Below, piece by piece: positions 9,101-17,654 of a stretch of DNA of 64,000 bases. The notes under the pieces were generated by a model. The model made no database searches and had not been told where the DNA came from. It was given only the letters and a program-made list of their open reading frames with translations. The DNA is taken from positions 1 through 64,000 of the forward strand of contig JAHRHY010000001.1 in the NCBI GenBank assembly GCA_019671135.1, read 5' to 3'. The position numbers and the translations under genes were made by a program. Origin of the DNA: Linnemannia hyalina (Eukaryota; Mortierellomycota; Mortierellomycetes; Mortierellales; Mortierellaceae). Numbering within the stretch: the first letter of the stretch is position 1; each line of letters starts with the position of its first letter.

Positions 9101-10028
9101 GTTGGGTAGCAAGGGAGTGAAAGTGAAGGTGAGAGAGGAGTTTCCCTTGTGTGCGAGCGGAGATGGAGTTGGCGTTGGCACCACGACAGCGCCAGAGAAC
9201 AGTGTGTCCATTGTGGGTGAAGTGAAGGTCGTTGTTTCGCCAGTTGATGAAAGGGTTGATGGTCGTTAGCCAGGGTTTTCCAAGGATGAGGTCGTAGTTG
9301 GAGAGGGGGTAAATGAGTGCTTCCAGTTTGTCGGAGTAGTGGTCGCGGTCGATGGTAAAGGTGGAGGTGGATGATGAAATGGAAGAGGAACCGTTTGGAA
9401 GGATGATGGGGATGGAGGGGCCAGGAGTGCGAGTGAGGGAGTGTTGTTTGCAAAAAGAAGAACTGATGACGTTCCCTTCCGCACCGCAATCGATTAAAAT
9501 ACGCGCAGGGGCACCAGCCACATTACCAATAAACGACAAGAGTGTACGGGAGGCTTTCTCAGCCGTGAAAGCGTGCAGACGGACGGATTTGTGTCGCAAG
9601 CGTTTGGTCCTGCGCTTGGACATGGGTTGGTCTAAAGCAGCAGGAGAGGAGAGTGGGTCCAGGTCCACTTCTTCTGATGGGCTAAGACCAACAGGCGAGG
9701 TATCAGATACGTCGTCGGTGAGTTGTAACTCATCGTCAAAGGGTACCGTGGTGGAGTGAGTGTTGGGGGCAGTGGTGGTCGAGTCGATGGCAATTGAGGA
9801 GGGAGTACGAGGCGAGGCAGGGATGGATGAGGGAAAAAGGGAGAGTGGAGGAGGAGAGAAGGAGAGTTTGTGTAGGCTACGAGGTGCGGATGTGGTAGTG
9901 CGAATAATGGATACAGAGGGGGGAGTGTTTTTGATAGCAGAATTTTTATTCTTGGAACTGTAACTTAACTCTGGTAAGGAAACACTCCCTTTGTCCAGAG
10001 GAGAAAGGGAGGGAACGTCGACGATCAA
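6120..10028 (-). CDS. gypsy A Pol: protease, RT, RNase H, integrase, chromodomain
   Basis: About 1300 residues. The segment starts with TTG, has no ATG and is open further upstream in the -1 frame relative to gag, so it is probably made as a Gag-Pol fusion by frameshifting. Domain order: aspartic protease (ILIDCGAEGN, about 177; the usual D-S/T-G is D-C-G), reverse transcriptase (VDYRGLNRIT, then YLDDILIYS about 533), RNase H (VETDASGFALGAV), integrase zinc finger (HDSAIAGHFGFEK...CESCQR) and DD(35)E core (TMDFVGPLP, VSDRDTKFT about 1008, HPQTDGQTERANR about 1044), and a C-terminal chromodomain (EEYEVEAIADHRK...LLQWQGYP, about 1250-1290). All catalytic segments are present and no stop interrupts them, so the element may be active. 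It would copy and integrate element cDNA in the nucleus. Confidence 0.93.
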   Translation of the reverse strand: MIVDVPSLSPLDKGSVSLPELSYSSKNKNSAIKNTPPSVSIIRTTTSAPRSLHKLSFSPPPLSLFPSSIPASPRTPSSIAIDSTTTAPNTHSTTVPFDDELQLTDDVSDTSPVGLSPSEEVDLDPLSSPAALDQPMSKRRTKRLRHKSVRLHAFTAEKASRTLLSFIGNVAGAPARILIDCGAEGNVISSSFCKQHSLTRTPGPSIPIILPNGSSSISSSTSTFTIDRDHYSDKLEALIYPLSNYDLILGKPWLTTINPFINWRNNDLHFTHNGHTVLWRCRGANANSISARTQGKLLSHLHFHSLATQPGNAVYLALVNIAKKTNDNNSNDNKPTSPPLSPDIHNIVHNEFPDVFPSSLPSGLPPDRGDAMKIETDPSADPPFRPVIRLSIAELDELRKQLDDLLGKGFIKPSTSPYGAPVLFVKKKDGSLRMCVDYRGLNRITKKNRHPLPRIDELIDRFRGARYFTKLDLLSGYHQQRIAEEDTHKTAFRCRYGHFEFNVVPFGLTNAPASFSNMMLRVLDPVLDKWVVVYLDDILIYSRTEAEHLQHLRSVLTLLRKYGLYAKLSKCSFMQKETEFLGHVISKDGIHTSGGLVRAIREWPRPQKQKDVQQFVGLAQFYHQYIANFASIALPLTALLGEGVPFSWSQEQEVAFTTLKEAISKAPVLRIFDPDLLTTVETDASGFALGAVLFQTDEHGESRPVAFTSRKLNSAERNYPTHEQELLAVVHALKTWRYYLDGSHFIVYTDHATLQHFPTQPKLTRRQARWMELLQEYNFTFKYKKGADNIVPDALSRRPDHREINTLSVQLDPRLRQRLMDGYKEDHRLKPIYESCLQGSPPSNYSLVDGVLCIQRNDLLLVCIPSNSDLRLSLLHDAHDSAIAGHFGFEKTYGHLHSRFFWPSMAKDTRLYVQTCESCQRTKPSNQPPAGLLQPLPIPDRPWQTVTMDFVGPLPKTPRGFDSITVFVDKLTKQVHFAPCHTTDSASQVARIFFDHVFRLHGMPTTIVSDRDTKFTSRFWKELSRLMDVHLAMSTAFHPQTDGQTERANRTLITMLRNFVDQRQSNWDLLLSAAEFATNNATNASTGVSPFFLNSGAHPNMPMSLLTPTPGPNPSVNEFVQSRSEALTLAKESLAAAQERQAANADIHRREHDFKVGDHVLLNLENITLPSDRTRTSQKLLARFAGPHTIVEQLSPVSFRLDLPPSMKIHPVFHVDRFRRYQPSPATLGPRTPARPPPVIVEDEEEYEVEAIADHRKVNNNMEYLLQWQGYPREDWTWEPESELAHCKDILNKYKRDHGLRT

Positions 10029-10036
10029 GTCCTGGA

Positions 10037-11035
10037 CTAAGCCTGATCGTCGGAGGCTTTTCCCGACTCGGGGGAATCACCCACGGCTACTTGATAAACC
10101 CATCGTCCTTGGCGGTTGTTGTTGTTGCCACGGTTGGTATTGTTGTTGTCGCCGTAGATGGGGCACTCCTTTGCATAATGTCCAGGTTGGCGACAGCGAC
10201 GGCAAGCATTGTTGTTTTTACACCATTCGCGTTCCTGAGGGGTCAGGGAAGGGGGATTACCGTTGTTGTTGTTTCGGGGGCCGTTGTTGTTATTGTTGTT
10301 GCGGTTGTAGTTATTGTTATGACCCATGTTTCTCTCTAGGCGATTAAATCGTTGGGTGATATTGTTGAGGGCGATCTGGATGTTGTCGATTTCCATGGGG
10401 GTGGCTTGAGAGAGAGCGGAGGAAGAGGTGAAGGAAGAAATGATGGGGGCGGAGGCGATGGCGAGCGAGTTGGTCTTGGGGCCGGTGTCGGGTTTGAAGG
10501 AGTAAATGCGGTCCATCTCTTGGGCGTATTGAAAGATCTGAATGAGGGTGATATTGGGGTTTTGAATAATGTGTCCTTCGATCATCTGTTGAAGAACCAA
10601 GGGGCAGTTGTCGATAAAGGATGTTTGGGCGAACTCGTTGACCGTGGTCTTGGCAGCGTCGGTGGAGGCATAACCAAGAAGGGCGCCCAAAAGTTCCTTG
10701 AATGTAGATAAGTAGGTCGAAAAGTTGGTGGTCATGCGAAGATTGGTGAGGTGTCGTCGACAGGAGCCCGCAAAGTTGTTGGGAATGTACTCTAGCTTAA
10801 AAGCAGGAGTAAACTCGGTCTCGAAGTTGCAAGTATCAGGGAGCCCACATCCATCAAACCATCGGGCAGGGCCAGGCGTGCCCAAGTACGAGAGAGCGTG
10901 GGGTGTTCGTTCAGTCTCACTTATCTTAGCAAGGTTGAAGTAGCGGTTAACCGCAACGAGCCAGGCCAAGGCAGAGAAACCGTCGCGGGCGCCTGTAAAG
11001 ACAGGAGGGGGGTTAAGGCGGGCAGGGGTAACCAT
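10037..11035 (-). CDS. gypsy A Gag with CCHC zinc knuckle
   Basis: Gag capsid/nucleocapsid protein, 332 aa from the ATG at 11035 (MVTPARLNPPPVF). The frame is open to 11206 but only from a TTG. A typical Ty3 capsid-like helical region (FSALAWLVAVNRYF, then FKELLGALLGY) is followed by an Asn-rich linker and one CCHC knuckle (CRRCRQPGHYAKEC), which binds the genomic RNA. It ends at TAG 10037-10039. The pol frame overlaps its 3' end in the -1 register. Confidence 0.88.
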   Translation of the reverse strand: MVTPARLNPPPVFTGARDGFSALAWLVAVNRYFNLAKISETERTPHALSYLGTPGPARWFDGCGLPDTCNFETEFTPAFKLEYIPNNFAGSCRRHLTNLRMTTNFSTYLSTFKELLGALLGYASTDAAKTTVNEFAQTSFIDNCPLVLQQMIEGHIIQNPNITLIQIFQYAQEMDRIYSFKPDTGPKTNSLAIASAPIISSFTSSSALSQATPMEIDNIQIALNNITQRFNRLERNMGHNNNYNRNNNNNNGPRNNNNGNPPSLTPQEREWCKNNNACRRCRQPGHYAKECPIYGDNNNTNRGNNNNRQGRWVYQVAVGDSPESGKASDDQA

Positions 11036-11221
11036 GACTGGTAGTGCAGAGAGAAGTGCGGAGAGGTCAAAAATGTCCAGAGTGTAAGAGGGTACGAAGG
11101 AAAATAGGGGCAGGGAATGAAATTCAGGGCTGGTGTGCAGAGAGAGCTGGGACGAGGGAAAATTAAAGTAAAACGCGGGCAGTGAAAACGAGGAGGGAAA
11201 AATCAAGAGGTCAGTGGAACG

Positions 11222-11239
11222 AGGGAACCTTTGCTACCA
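11222..11239 (-). other. primer binding site of gypsy A
   Basis: Immediately inside the 5' LTR, the minus strand reads TGGTAGCAAAGG. The TGGTAGC start is complementary to a tRNA 3' end GCTACCA, as in initiator Met tRNAs. Element E has nearly the same PBS at 46325. Confidence 0.7.
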
Positions 11240-11446
11240 TGCAACAGGCGAAGACTGGGACAGAGAAGTATAGAACGGGGACGAGAGTTGAAGCAGTGAT
11301 GATTGATGTTATTACTATGGTACAACTAAATATATATACAAAGTCGCCAACTAGGTTTCTAGGTGTAGTGTCATAGTGAGTCAGAGATGATAGAGAGTGA
11401 CAAGGAATGACTAACTAGAGAGCAATGATAAACCTAATATGTTGCA
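11240..11446 (-). repeat. gypsy A 5' LTR
   Basis: 207 bp, the same as 5888-6094. It is followed by the right TSD copy ACCAT (11447-11451). Confidence 0.92.
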
Positions 11447-11451
11447 ACCAT

Positions 11452-12677
11452 CCAACTTCCGCGAAGTCGCAACCAATACGCTAGCCAGTCTCAAAGCGGA
11501 GAACATCGCTCTATCCGAACAGATTGTGTACATGTCGACTCTTCTGGCAGGACGACCACCTCAGCACCTGCTCCAACACTATCAGCAACAAATTGCTATC
11601 AACAAAGACAAGGAGAAAGACAATGCACAATTGATCAAGCAACTGGAGTCATCGCTGTATGAACTCAGGATAAAGAAGCACCCAGGGTCCACCATCTCAG
11701 CACACTCCACCATATTAACGCCAACAGCAGCGACCGCAACAATTGCCAACAACACCCCAACGGCGGTAGTCGCAACATCAATGACCCAACAAGCGGCCAT
11801 CAAACCAACACCCGACATGCCCAGATTCTCGTTGAATCCAGCCACAGCCTATGAAACCAATGAGACCAGAGTCTTTCTCGAGCGCTTCGCAACCCATCTC
11901 AAAACACGTCTCGGCATGGATACCTTCGAAAACGAGTGTCATCGGTATCTCATCGTCCTCACTAACGACGACCATTATCAACAAGAGCTACAACGTCGAT
12001 TCGCCGCCATCGAAGGAAACATCGGTTGGGACATGGCGGAGAAGGTATTCCTCAGCATCTGCCTCACCAAAGAGGAACGTTTGGAGAACATGCGGAACAT
12101 GGCAGACATGGGACGCAATATGGGCGAGACGTATAACCGTTATTCCGCTCGTATCCTTCGGCATGCACGAGTGAATGGAATCCAAGACGATAACGACATC
12201 ATCCTTCATCAACTCGGGAGGTCGATCCCGGGGATGGAGTACGATTTCCTGCTCTTTAAGCATCAGATAAAGAACCCAGACGCCACAGCCTTTAAATCGA
12301 TCAATACCCTATGTGCACTGATGAGCACATTAACGGGACCTGAGGATGCAATCGATCAACCTCGGGCAGTGGGACGATCTCAGGATCAATCGCAACAGCA
12401 GCAGCAGTCTTTTGGGCCACGGCACAACACCTTCACAAATGGAGTTCGAGGATCACGCGGAGCATCTCGCGGAGCACTCAGAGGAACTTTCCGAGGCCGA
12501 GGACAAGGGAGAATGAACCCCATGGGACGCAGCAACAGTCAGCCCCCTTTTGGGCAAGCACCCGGGCAACCTCCTCGAGCAGGCATGAAGTTCTGCCAAG
12601 GCTGCAGCTGGAATAACTCGCACGAAACCAAGGACTGCCGATTCTGCACATTCTGCAGCAACAGGGGTCACACCTAT
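11452..12677 (+). pseudogene. Ty3/gypsy-type gag remnant (element C), interrupted at both ends
   Basis: An open frame of about 408 residues, cut at its 5' side by gypsy elements B/A and at its 3' side by the terminal module at 12678. It has a coiled-coil N-terminal part (SLKAENIALSEQIV, EKDNAQLIKQLESSL), a Pro/Thr linker, then a capsid-like domain (FLERFATHLKTRLG, MGRNMGETYNRYSARILRHARV) similar in layout to the gag of element D. Gln- and Arg/Gly-rich segments and a Cys/His cluster follow (CQGCSWNNSHETKDC, then CTFCSNRGHT). The apparent ATG at 11439 belongs to the LTR of element A. No matching pol or LTR is visible; beyond 44294 the frame reaches a stop within a few codons. Confidence 0.75.
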
Positions 12678-13172
12678 GGAGGCCTTTCAGGTCCAAGTTA
12701 TCATATGGTGTTTGTTACATCTCTGTAGATCTCGACAATATCCATAGCGACTATGGGATGAGAATGTATATATGATACCAAGCATATAAGACAACCATTG
12801 TAACATTTTTTGTTCAACTATCCTACTAAACACCAACCTATTCTCCAAACAACAAAGTCTTCTTATTTTTCGCACACCACACTCTTGAATATGTCCATCT
12901 ACTATTAAACTGTAACCCTCACTGCAAGATTCGCCAGAGTAGTTCTTGTATGTCATCATCTAAAGCACTTGTACTCTCAACTGTATCTTTGGGGCGAAAT
13001 ACAGGGGAGAGATTACATTTTAAAAAAACATGTGCTGTCTATTGCTATTTTATTCTGTGTTCTGTTGCCCACTATGAAGAGATATGTCAGTTATGGAAGT
13101 AAACACTCCGTTCCTTGGGCTTTGGATATTTTTTATATGCCTTTTTATATCCTCTGCACATGAAGGGGCCGC
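12678..13172 (+). repeat. 495-bp terminal module, left end of copy 1 (variant I)
   Basis: Starts GGAGGCCTTTCAGGTCC and ends GAAGGGGCCGC. The two ends form an imperfect inverted repeat. It is followed by TACCGAA, the same inner junction as in copies 2 and 3. Variant I differs from variant II at many sites (for example CTGTAGATCTCGACAATATC against CTGCAGATCTTGACGATATC). Short ORFs on both strands recur in every copy but have no recognisable product. Confidence 0.9.
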
Positions 13173-13333
13173 TACCGAAAAAAATATAAAAATATATTTG
13201 TATTCTCAACTATGTGCTTGCTATATGATAGATACCATCCTACATGCTGTTGTGTATGCAGTTAAGTATAAGCCTTTTTAAAAAATTGTTATTGTTGGTT
13301 AACGTCATGACAATCCAATACATAAATATTATT

Positions 13334-14623
13334 ATGGATCTAACAAAACACTTCCAACAACTGCTTGATGACCATTGGACTTTCCTCAACGCTGGATGGC
13401 CAACAATTACACCACGTAATAATCATCGTACTGTAAGCAAGGAAATTGGGTATATGCCAGAAATAAAAGAAACCCTAAATCGACGCCTTGGTCCTATTCC
13501 AGTGTACTTCTTTCTTGTTGACATCTGGCCAAAGGTTAAGTATCCTGGTCCATACAAAGAAGTGGAGAAAGGTCTTTTAATGCTCTATCATCTTGTCAAA
13601 GGACTGTCTATGGAAGCAATGGAACCACACATGCCAAAAAGTAGTTTTCATGCAATGCACTCTGTGTTTTATAAGAAAGAATATACTTTGCACAACAAGT
13701 ACATCACCAACTGTATTGCAACAATGTTCTCCACAATTAAAATACGCCTTTTGTCTGCAAAGGAAAAGAATCCTCCATTATTTAAGCATGTTACATTGCA
13801 TCTTGATGGTCATGATACAAGAGCAACATACAAAGGTGAGAGTAGTGCTGATATGTACTCTTACAAGCTGAAAAAGTCAGGATTACGCACACAGGTAGCA
13901 ATGGATTGTAATGGCATGGCTTTATTTGTCTCCAAATCTGCATCTTGCAAGAACAATGCTGATGGAACAATGCTGCTAACGATGAAGTTGGACAAGAGAG
14001 TGCATGAGATGGATTGCATTGCTCTCGATGGAGGGTATCCACAGTTCTTAAGGAGGCTTATAGATGAGTCTGATATTCTTAGAGTCCAAAATTTCGCTCA
14101 TCCATACCGTAAACAGAAGAACAAGGAACTTACACAGGAAGAAGCGTTATACAATACCACCTTTGGTAGTTTCCGCTCGCAGATGGAATCTCTGTTTGCA
14201 GACCTTGGTTCCACATTTGAGAAACACAACAATCGTACTCCTGTGTTGGTGGATAAGAAACAAACATATAATTTGCAGTTGAAGTTATCTTTATTACTCT
14301 TAAACATGAAAAAGATGGTTGCTTTGTTGAAGATTTCTGCAGAACCAATTCATACAGCTTGGCTTCGCGAAGGCTTCGAGTATCCGACAACAGAGAACGA
14401 CGTTGAGCAACCAATGGGATATGTTGATGTTGGTGCGCTAGTGGAGGATGGAAATACAATGGCACAACTCCAGAACAAATTTCTTGGTATTAATCTTCAT
14501 GGTGATGTTGATGTTAATGTTGATGAGGACACACCAATGGATCAAGCAGTAATAATGCAACCCGGTCTTTCCATTGAGCTTAGAGGTACGAAGCGACAAA
14601 TGGATGTTAATGGTAATCTGTAG
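13334..14623 (+). CDS. DDE transposase, IS5/PIF-Harbinger-like (copy 1)
   Basis: 429 aa from ATG 13334 (MDLTKHFQQLL); an upstream in-frame ATG at 13244 would add 30 residues but lacks similarity to the related protein at 24162, which starts at the same point. Visible DDE_Tnp_4-like signatures: LHLDGHDT (first Asp, about 158), YSYKLKKSGLRTQV, IALDGGY (second Asp, about 232) and FGSFRSQMESLF (Glu, about 285), then LQLKLSLLLLNMKK. The order and local motifs match the DDE superfamily transposases of the IS5/Harbinger type, which cut and join element ends. The 3-bp TSD also fits Harbinger-type elements. The N-terminal 110 residues probably bind DNA, but I see no standard HTH or Myb motif. Nearly identical proteins lie at 15691 and 30887. 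Confidence 0.82.
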   Translation: MDLTKHFQQLLDDHWTFLNAGWPTITPRNNHRTVSKEIGYMPEIKETLNRRLGPIPVYFFLVDIWPKVKYPGPYKEVEKGLLMLYHLVKGLSMEAMEPHMPKSSFHAMHSVFYKKEYTLHNKYITNCIATMFSTIKIRLLSAKEKNPPLFKHVTLHLDGHDTRATYKGESSADMYSYKLKKSGLRTQVAMDCNGMALFVSKSASCKNNADGTMLLTMKLDKRVHEMDCIALDGGYPQFLRRLIDESDILRVQNFAHPYRKQKNKELTQEEALYNTTFGSFRSQMESLFADLGSTFEKHNNRTPVLVDKKQTYNLQLKLSLLLLNMKKMVALLKISAEPIHTAWLREGFEYPTTENDVEQPMGYVDVGALVEDGNTMAQLQNKFLGINLHGDVDVNVDEDTPMDQAVIMQPGLSIELRGTKRQMDVNGNL

Positions 14624-15034
14624 ACTTATTGCAGGTTTTTAAAAGAATAGACATACATGGCCTATTTAGTCAGCTTTAAGATACGGTATTAACTGCCAAG
14701 ACGCTAATATGCACCGGTATCTATTATTAAAAGCCATGGTATTATTGTAGTAGATCGGATGCTATTCTATGCTATTCTACAGCATTCCTTTTTATTTAAC
14801 TAAGAGGATAAACACATGTACAAACCTACGTCATAAAATAATACTACATTCTTAACCATTTTTAAACCCCGTCTTTAATGCCAAGCAGTCTTAATAAGCA
14901 AGATCTACGTCATACGAGGAACACTACATTATTAACCACTTAGATGCCTTTTTAAAACTCTTTTGTTACTAAGCGCCAAGCAGTGTTAATAAGCAAGCGC
15001 TATTAATATCCAGTGTGGCAGTGTCCCTGAATTA
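14624..15034 (+). other. non-coding spacer of copy 1, interrupted by copy 2
   Basis: AT-rich with no ORF of note. It contains paired degenerate repeats (AGCAAGATCTACGTCATACGAG, CCAAGCAGTnTTAATAAGCAAG) and two TTTTTAAA motifs. It ends in CCCTGAATTA, where copy 2 inserted. The sequence resumes at 20520 with TTAGTATAAATA, so this is the proximal promoter of the gene at 20743. Confidence 0.6.
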
Positions 15035-15529
15035 GGAGGCCTTTCAAGTCCAAATTATCATATGGTGTTTGTTACATCTCTGCAGATCTTGACGATATCC
15101 ACCGCGTCCATTAGAGGAGAATGTATATATGATACCAAGCATATAAGACAACCATTGTAACATTTTTTGTTTAACTATCCTACTAAACACCAACCTATTC
15201 TCCAAACAACAAAGTCTTCTTATTTTTCGCACACCAAACTCTTGAATATGTCCATCTACTATTAACCTGTAACCCTCACTGCAAGATTCGACAGAGTAGT
15301 TCTTGTATGTGATCATCTAAAGCACTTGTATTCTCAACTGTATCTTTGTCGTGAAATACAGGGGAGAGATTACATTTTAAAAATTCTTGTGCTGTCTATT
15401 GCTATTTTATTCTGTGTTCTGTTGCCCACTATGAAGAGATATGCCAGTTATGGAAGTCAACACTCCGTTCCTTGGACTTTGGATATTTTTTATATGCCTT
15501 TTTATATCCTCTGCACATGAAGGGGCCGC
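15035..15529 (+). repeat. 495-bp terminal module, left end of copy 2 (variant II)
   Basis: GGAGGCCTTTCAAGTCC to GAAGGGGCCGC. It is in the same direction as the right module of this copy, so the element has long terminal direct repeats. Confidence 0.9.
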
Positions 15530-15690
15530 TACCGAATAAAATATAAAAATATATTTGTATTCTCAACTATGTGCTTGCTGTATGATAGATACCATCCTAC
15601 ATGCTGTTGTGTATACAGTTAAGTATAAGCCTTTTTAAAAAATTGTTATTGTTGGTTAACGTCATGACAATCCAATACATAAATATTATT

Positions 15691-16980
15691 ATGGATCTAA
15701 CAAAACACTTCCAACAACTGCTTGATGACCATTGGACTTTCCTCAACGCTGGATGGCCAACAATTACACCACGTAATAATCATCGTACTGTAAGCAAGGA
15801 AATTGGGTATATGCCAGAAATAAAAGAAACCCTAAATCGACGCCTTGGTCCTATTCCAGTGTACTTCTTTCTTGTTGACATCTGGCCAAAGGTTAAGTAT
15901 CCTGGTCCATACAAAGAAGTGGAGAAAGGTCTTTTAATGCTCTATCATCTTGTCAAAGGACTGTCTATGGAAGCAATGGAACCACACATGCCAAAAAGTA
16001 GTTTTCATGCAATGCACTCTGTGTTTTATAAGAAAGAATATACTTTGCACAACAAGTACATCACCAACTGTATTGCAACAATGTTCTCCACAATTAAAAT
16101 ACGCCTTTTGTCTGCAAAGGAAAAGAATCCTCCATTATTTAAGCATGTTACATTGCATCTTGATGGTCATGATACAAGAGCAACATACAAAGGTGAGAGT
16201 AGTGCTGATATGTACTCTTACAAGCTGAAAAAGTCAGGATTACGCACACAGGTAGCAATGGATTGTAATGGCATGGCTTTATTTGTCTCCAAATCTGCAT
16301 CTTGCAAGAACAATGCTGATGGAACAATGCTGCTAACGATGAAGTTGGACAAGAGAGTGCATGAGATGGATTGCATTGCTCTCGATGGAGGGTATCCACA
16401 GTTCTTAAGGAGGCTTATAGATGAGTCTGATACTCTTAAAGTCCAAAATTTCGCTCATCCATACCGTAAACAGAAGAACAAGGAACTTACACAGGAAGAA
16501 GCGTTATACAATACCACCTTTGGTAGTTTCCGCTCGCAGATGGAATCTCTGTTTGCAGACCTTGGTTCCACATTTGAGAAACACAACAACCGTACTCCTG
16601 TGTTGGTGGATAAGAAACAAACATATAATTTGCAGTTGAAGTTATCTTTGTTACTCTTAAACATGAAAAAGATGGTTGCTTTGTTGAAGATTTCTGCAGA
16701 ACCAATTCATACAGCTTGGCTTCGCGAAGGATTCGAGTATCCGACAACAGAGAACGACGTTGAGCAACCAATGGGATATGTTGATGTTGGTGCGCTAGTG
16801 GAGGATGGAAATACAATGGCACAACTCCAGAACAAATTTCTTGGTATTAATCTTCATGGTGATGTTGATGTTAATGTTGATGAGGACACACCAATGGATC
16901 AAGCAGTAATAATGCAACCCGGTCTTTCCATTGAGCTTAGAGGTACGAAGCGACAAATGGATGTTAATGGTAATTTGTAG
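15691..16980 (+). CDS. DDE transposase, IS5/PIF-Harbinger-like (copy 2)
   Basis: 429 aa from ATG 15691. The protein is almost the same as that at 13334; the substitutions seen are around the second Asp block (DESDTLKVQ for DESDILRVQ). All three putative catalytic residues are kept (LDGHDT, LDGGY, FRSQMESLF). It belongs to an intact element with intact ends and TSD, so this copy is the best candidate, with 17655, for an autonomous source. The acidic C-terminal tail (DVDVNVDEDTPMD) is conserved among copies. The stop is followed within 20 bases by TTTTTAAAAG. Confidence 0.82.
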   Translation: MDLTKHFQQLLDDHWTFLNAGWPTITPRNNHRTVSKEIGYMPEIKETLNRRLGPIPVYFFLVDIWPKVKYPGPYKEVEKGLLMLYHLVKGLSMEAMEPHMPKSSFHAMHSVFYKKEYTLHNKYITNCIATMFSTIKIRLLSAKEKNPPLFKHVTLHLDGHDTRATYKGESSADMYSYKLKKSGLRTQVAMDCNGMALFVSKSASCKNNADGTMLLTMKLDKRVHEMDCIALDGGYPQFLRRLIDESDTLKVQNFAHPYRKQKNKELTQEEALYNTTFGSFRSQMESLFADLGSTFEKHNNRTPVLVDKKQTYNLQLKLSLLLLNMKKMVALLKISAEPIHTAWLREGFEYPTTENDVEQPMGYVDVGALVEDGNTMAQLQNKFLGINLHGDVDVNVDEDTPMDQAVIMQPGLSIELRGTKRQMDVNGNL

Positions 16981-17430
16981 ACTTATTGCAGGTTTTTAAA
17001 AGAATAGACATACATAGCCTATTTAGTCAGCGTTGAGATACGGTATTAACTGCCTAGACGCTAATATGCACCGGTATCTATTATTAAAAGTCATGGTATT
17101 ATTGTAGTAGATCGGATGCTATTCTATGCTATTCTACAACATTCCTTTTTATTTAACAAAGAGGATAAACACATGTACAAACCTACGTCATAAAAGAATA
17201 CATAAACACATGTACAAACCTATGTCATAAAAGAATACTATATTCTTAACCATTTTTAAACCCCGTCTTTAACGCCAAGCAGTCTTAATAAGCAAGATCT
17301 ACGTCATACGAGGAACACTACGTTATTAACCACTTAGATGCCTTTTTAAAACTCTTTTGTTACTAAGCGCCAAGCAGTGTTAATAAGCAAGCGCTATTAA
17401 TATCCAATGTGGCAGTGTCCCATGAATTAG

Positions 17431-17438
17431 TATAAATA
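17431..17438 (+). promoter_or_regulatory. TATA box of the Cys/His-acidic gene, copy 2
   Basis: TATAAATA, followed by a pyrimidine-rich leader (CCACTTCCCTCTTGC) and CAACCA repeats, about 220 bases before ATG 17655. The same arrangement precedes the paralogs at 20743 and 32858. Confidence 0.6.
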
Positions 17439-17654
17439 AAGGACTCCACTTCCCTCTTGCTTAATCTTTATCTTATCTAGTAACCAACCAACCATTATCC
17501 ATATCTATACAACCATCCATACCTATACAACCATCTTTTATTGCAATTCTTTATATCAGTGTACTAAGCAGCTGCAATCTACCACACATAAACTGAAAAG
17601 TCATTCACACCCACCATACCACAAGTACAATCTATATCGTTCATATCCAAAAAC

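Larger units (their letters stand above)
5888..11446 (-). mobile_element. intact Ty3/gypsy chromodomain LTR retrotransposon A
   Basis: A complete 5.56-kb element on the minus strand: LTRs 5888-6094 and 11240-11446 (207 bp, TGCAACA...TGTTGCA, identical by eye), PBS, gag, pol and polypurine tract, flanked by TSD ACCAT. Identical LTRs and open genes mean it inserted recently. It landed between the 3' LTR of element B and the gag remnant at 11447. Confidence 0.95.

Noticed and set aside
6317..9963. Plus-strand ORFs over gypsy A
   Set aside because: Antisense shadows of the intact gag and pol genes on the minus strand.
11439..11451. ATG at 11439 as the start of the gag-like ORF
   Set aside because: This ATG is inside the LTR of gypsy A; the true 5' end of gag C was cut away by the insertions.
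15044..15520. Recurrent 90-aa minus-strand and 64-aa plus-strand ORFs in every 495-bp module
   Set aside because: Present in all copies only because the modules are near-identical; no start context or recognisable domain. Kept as part of the terminal module, not as genes.
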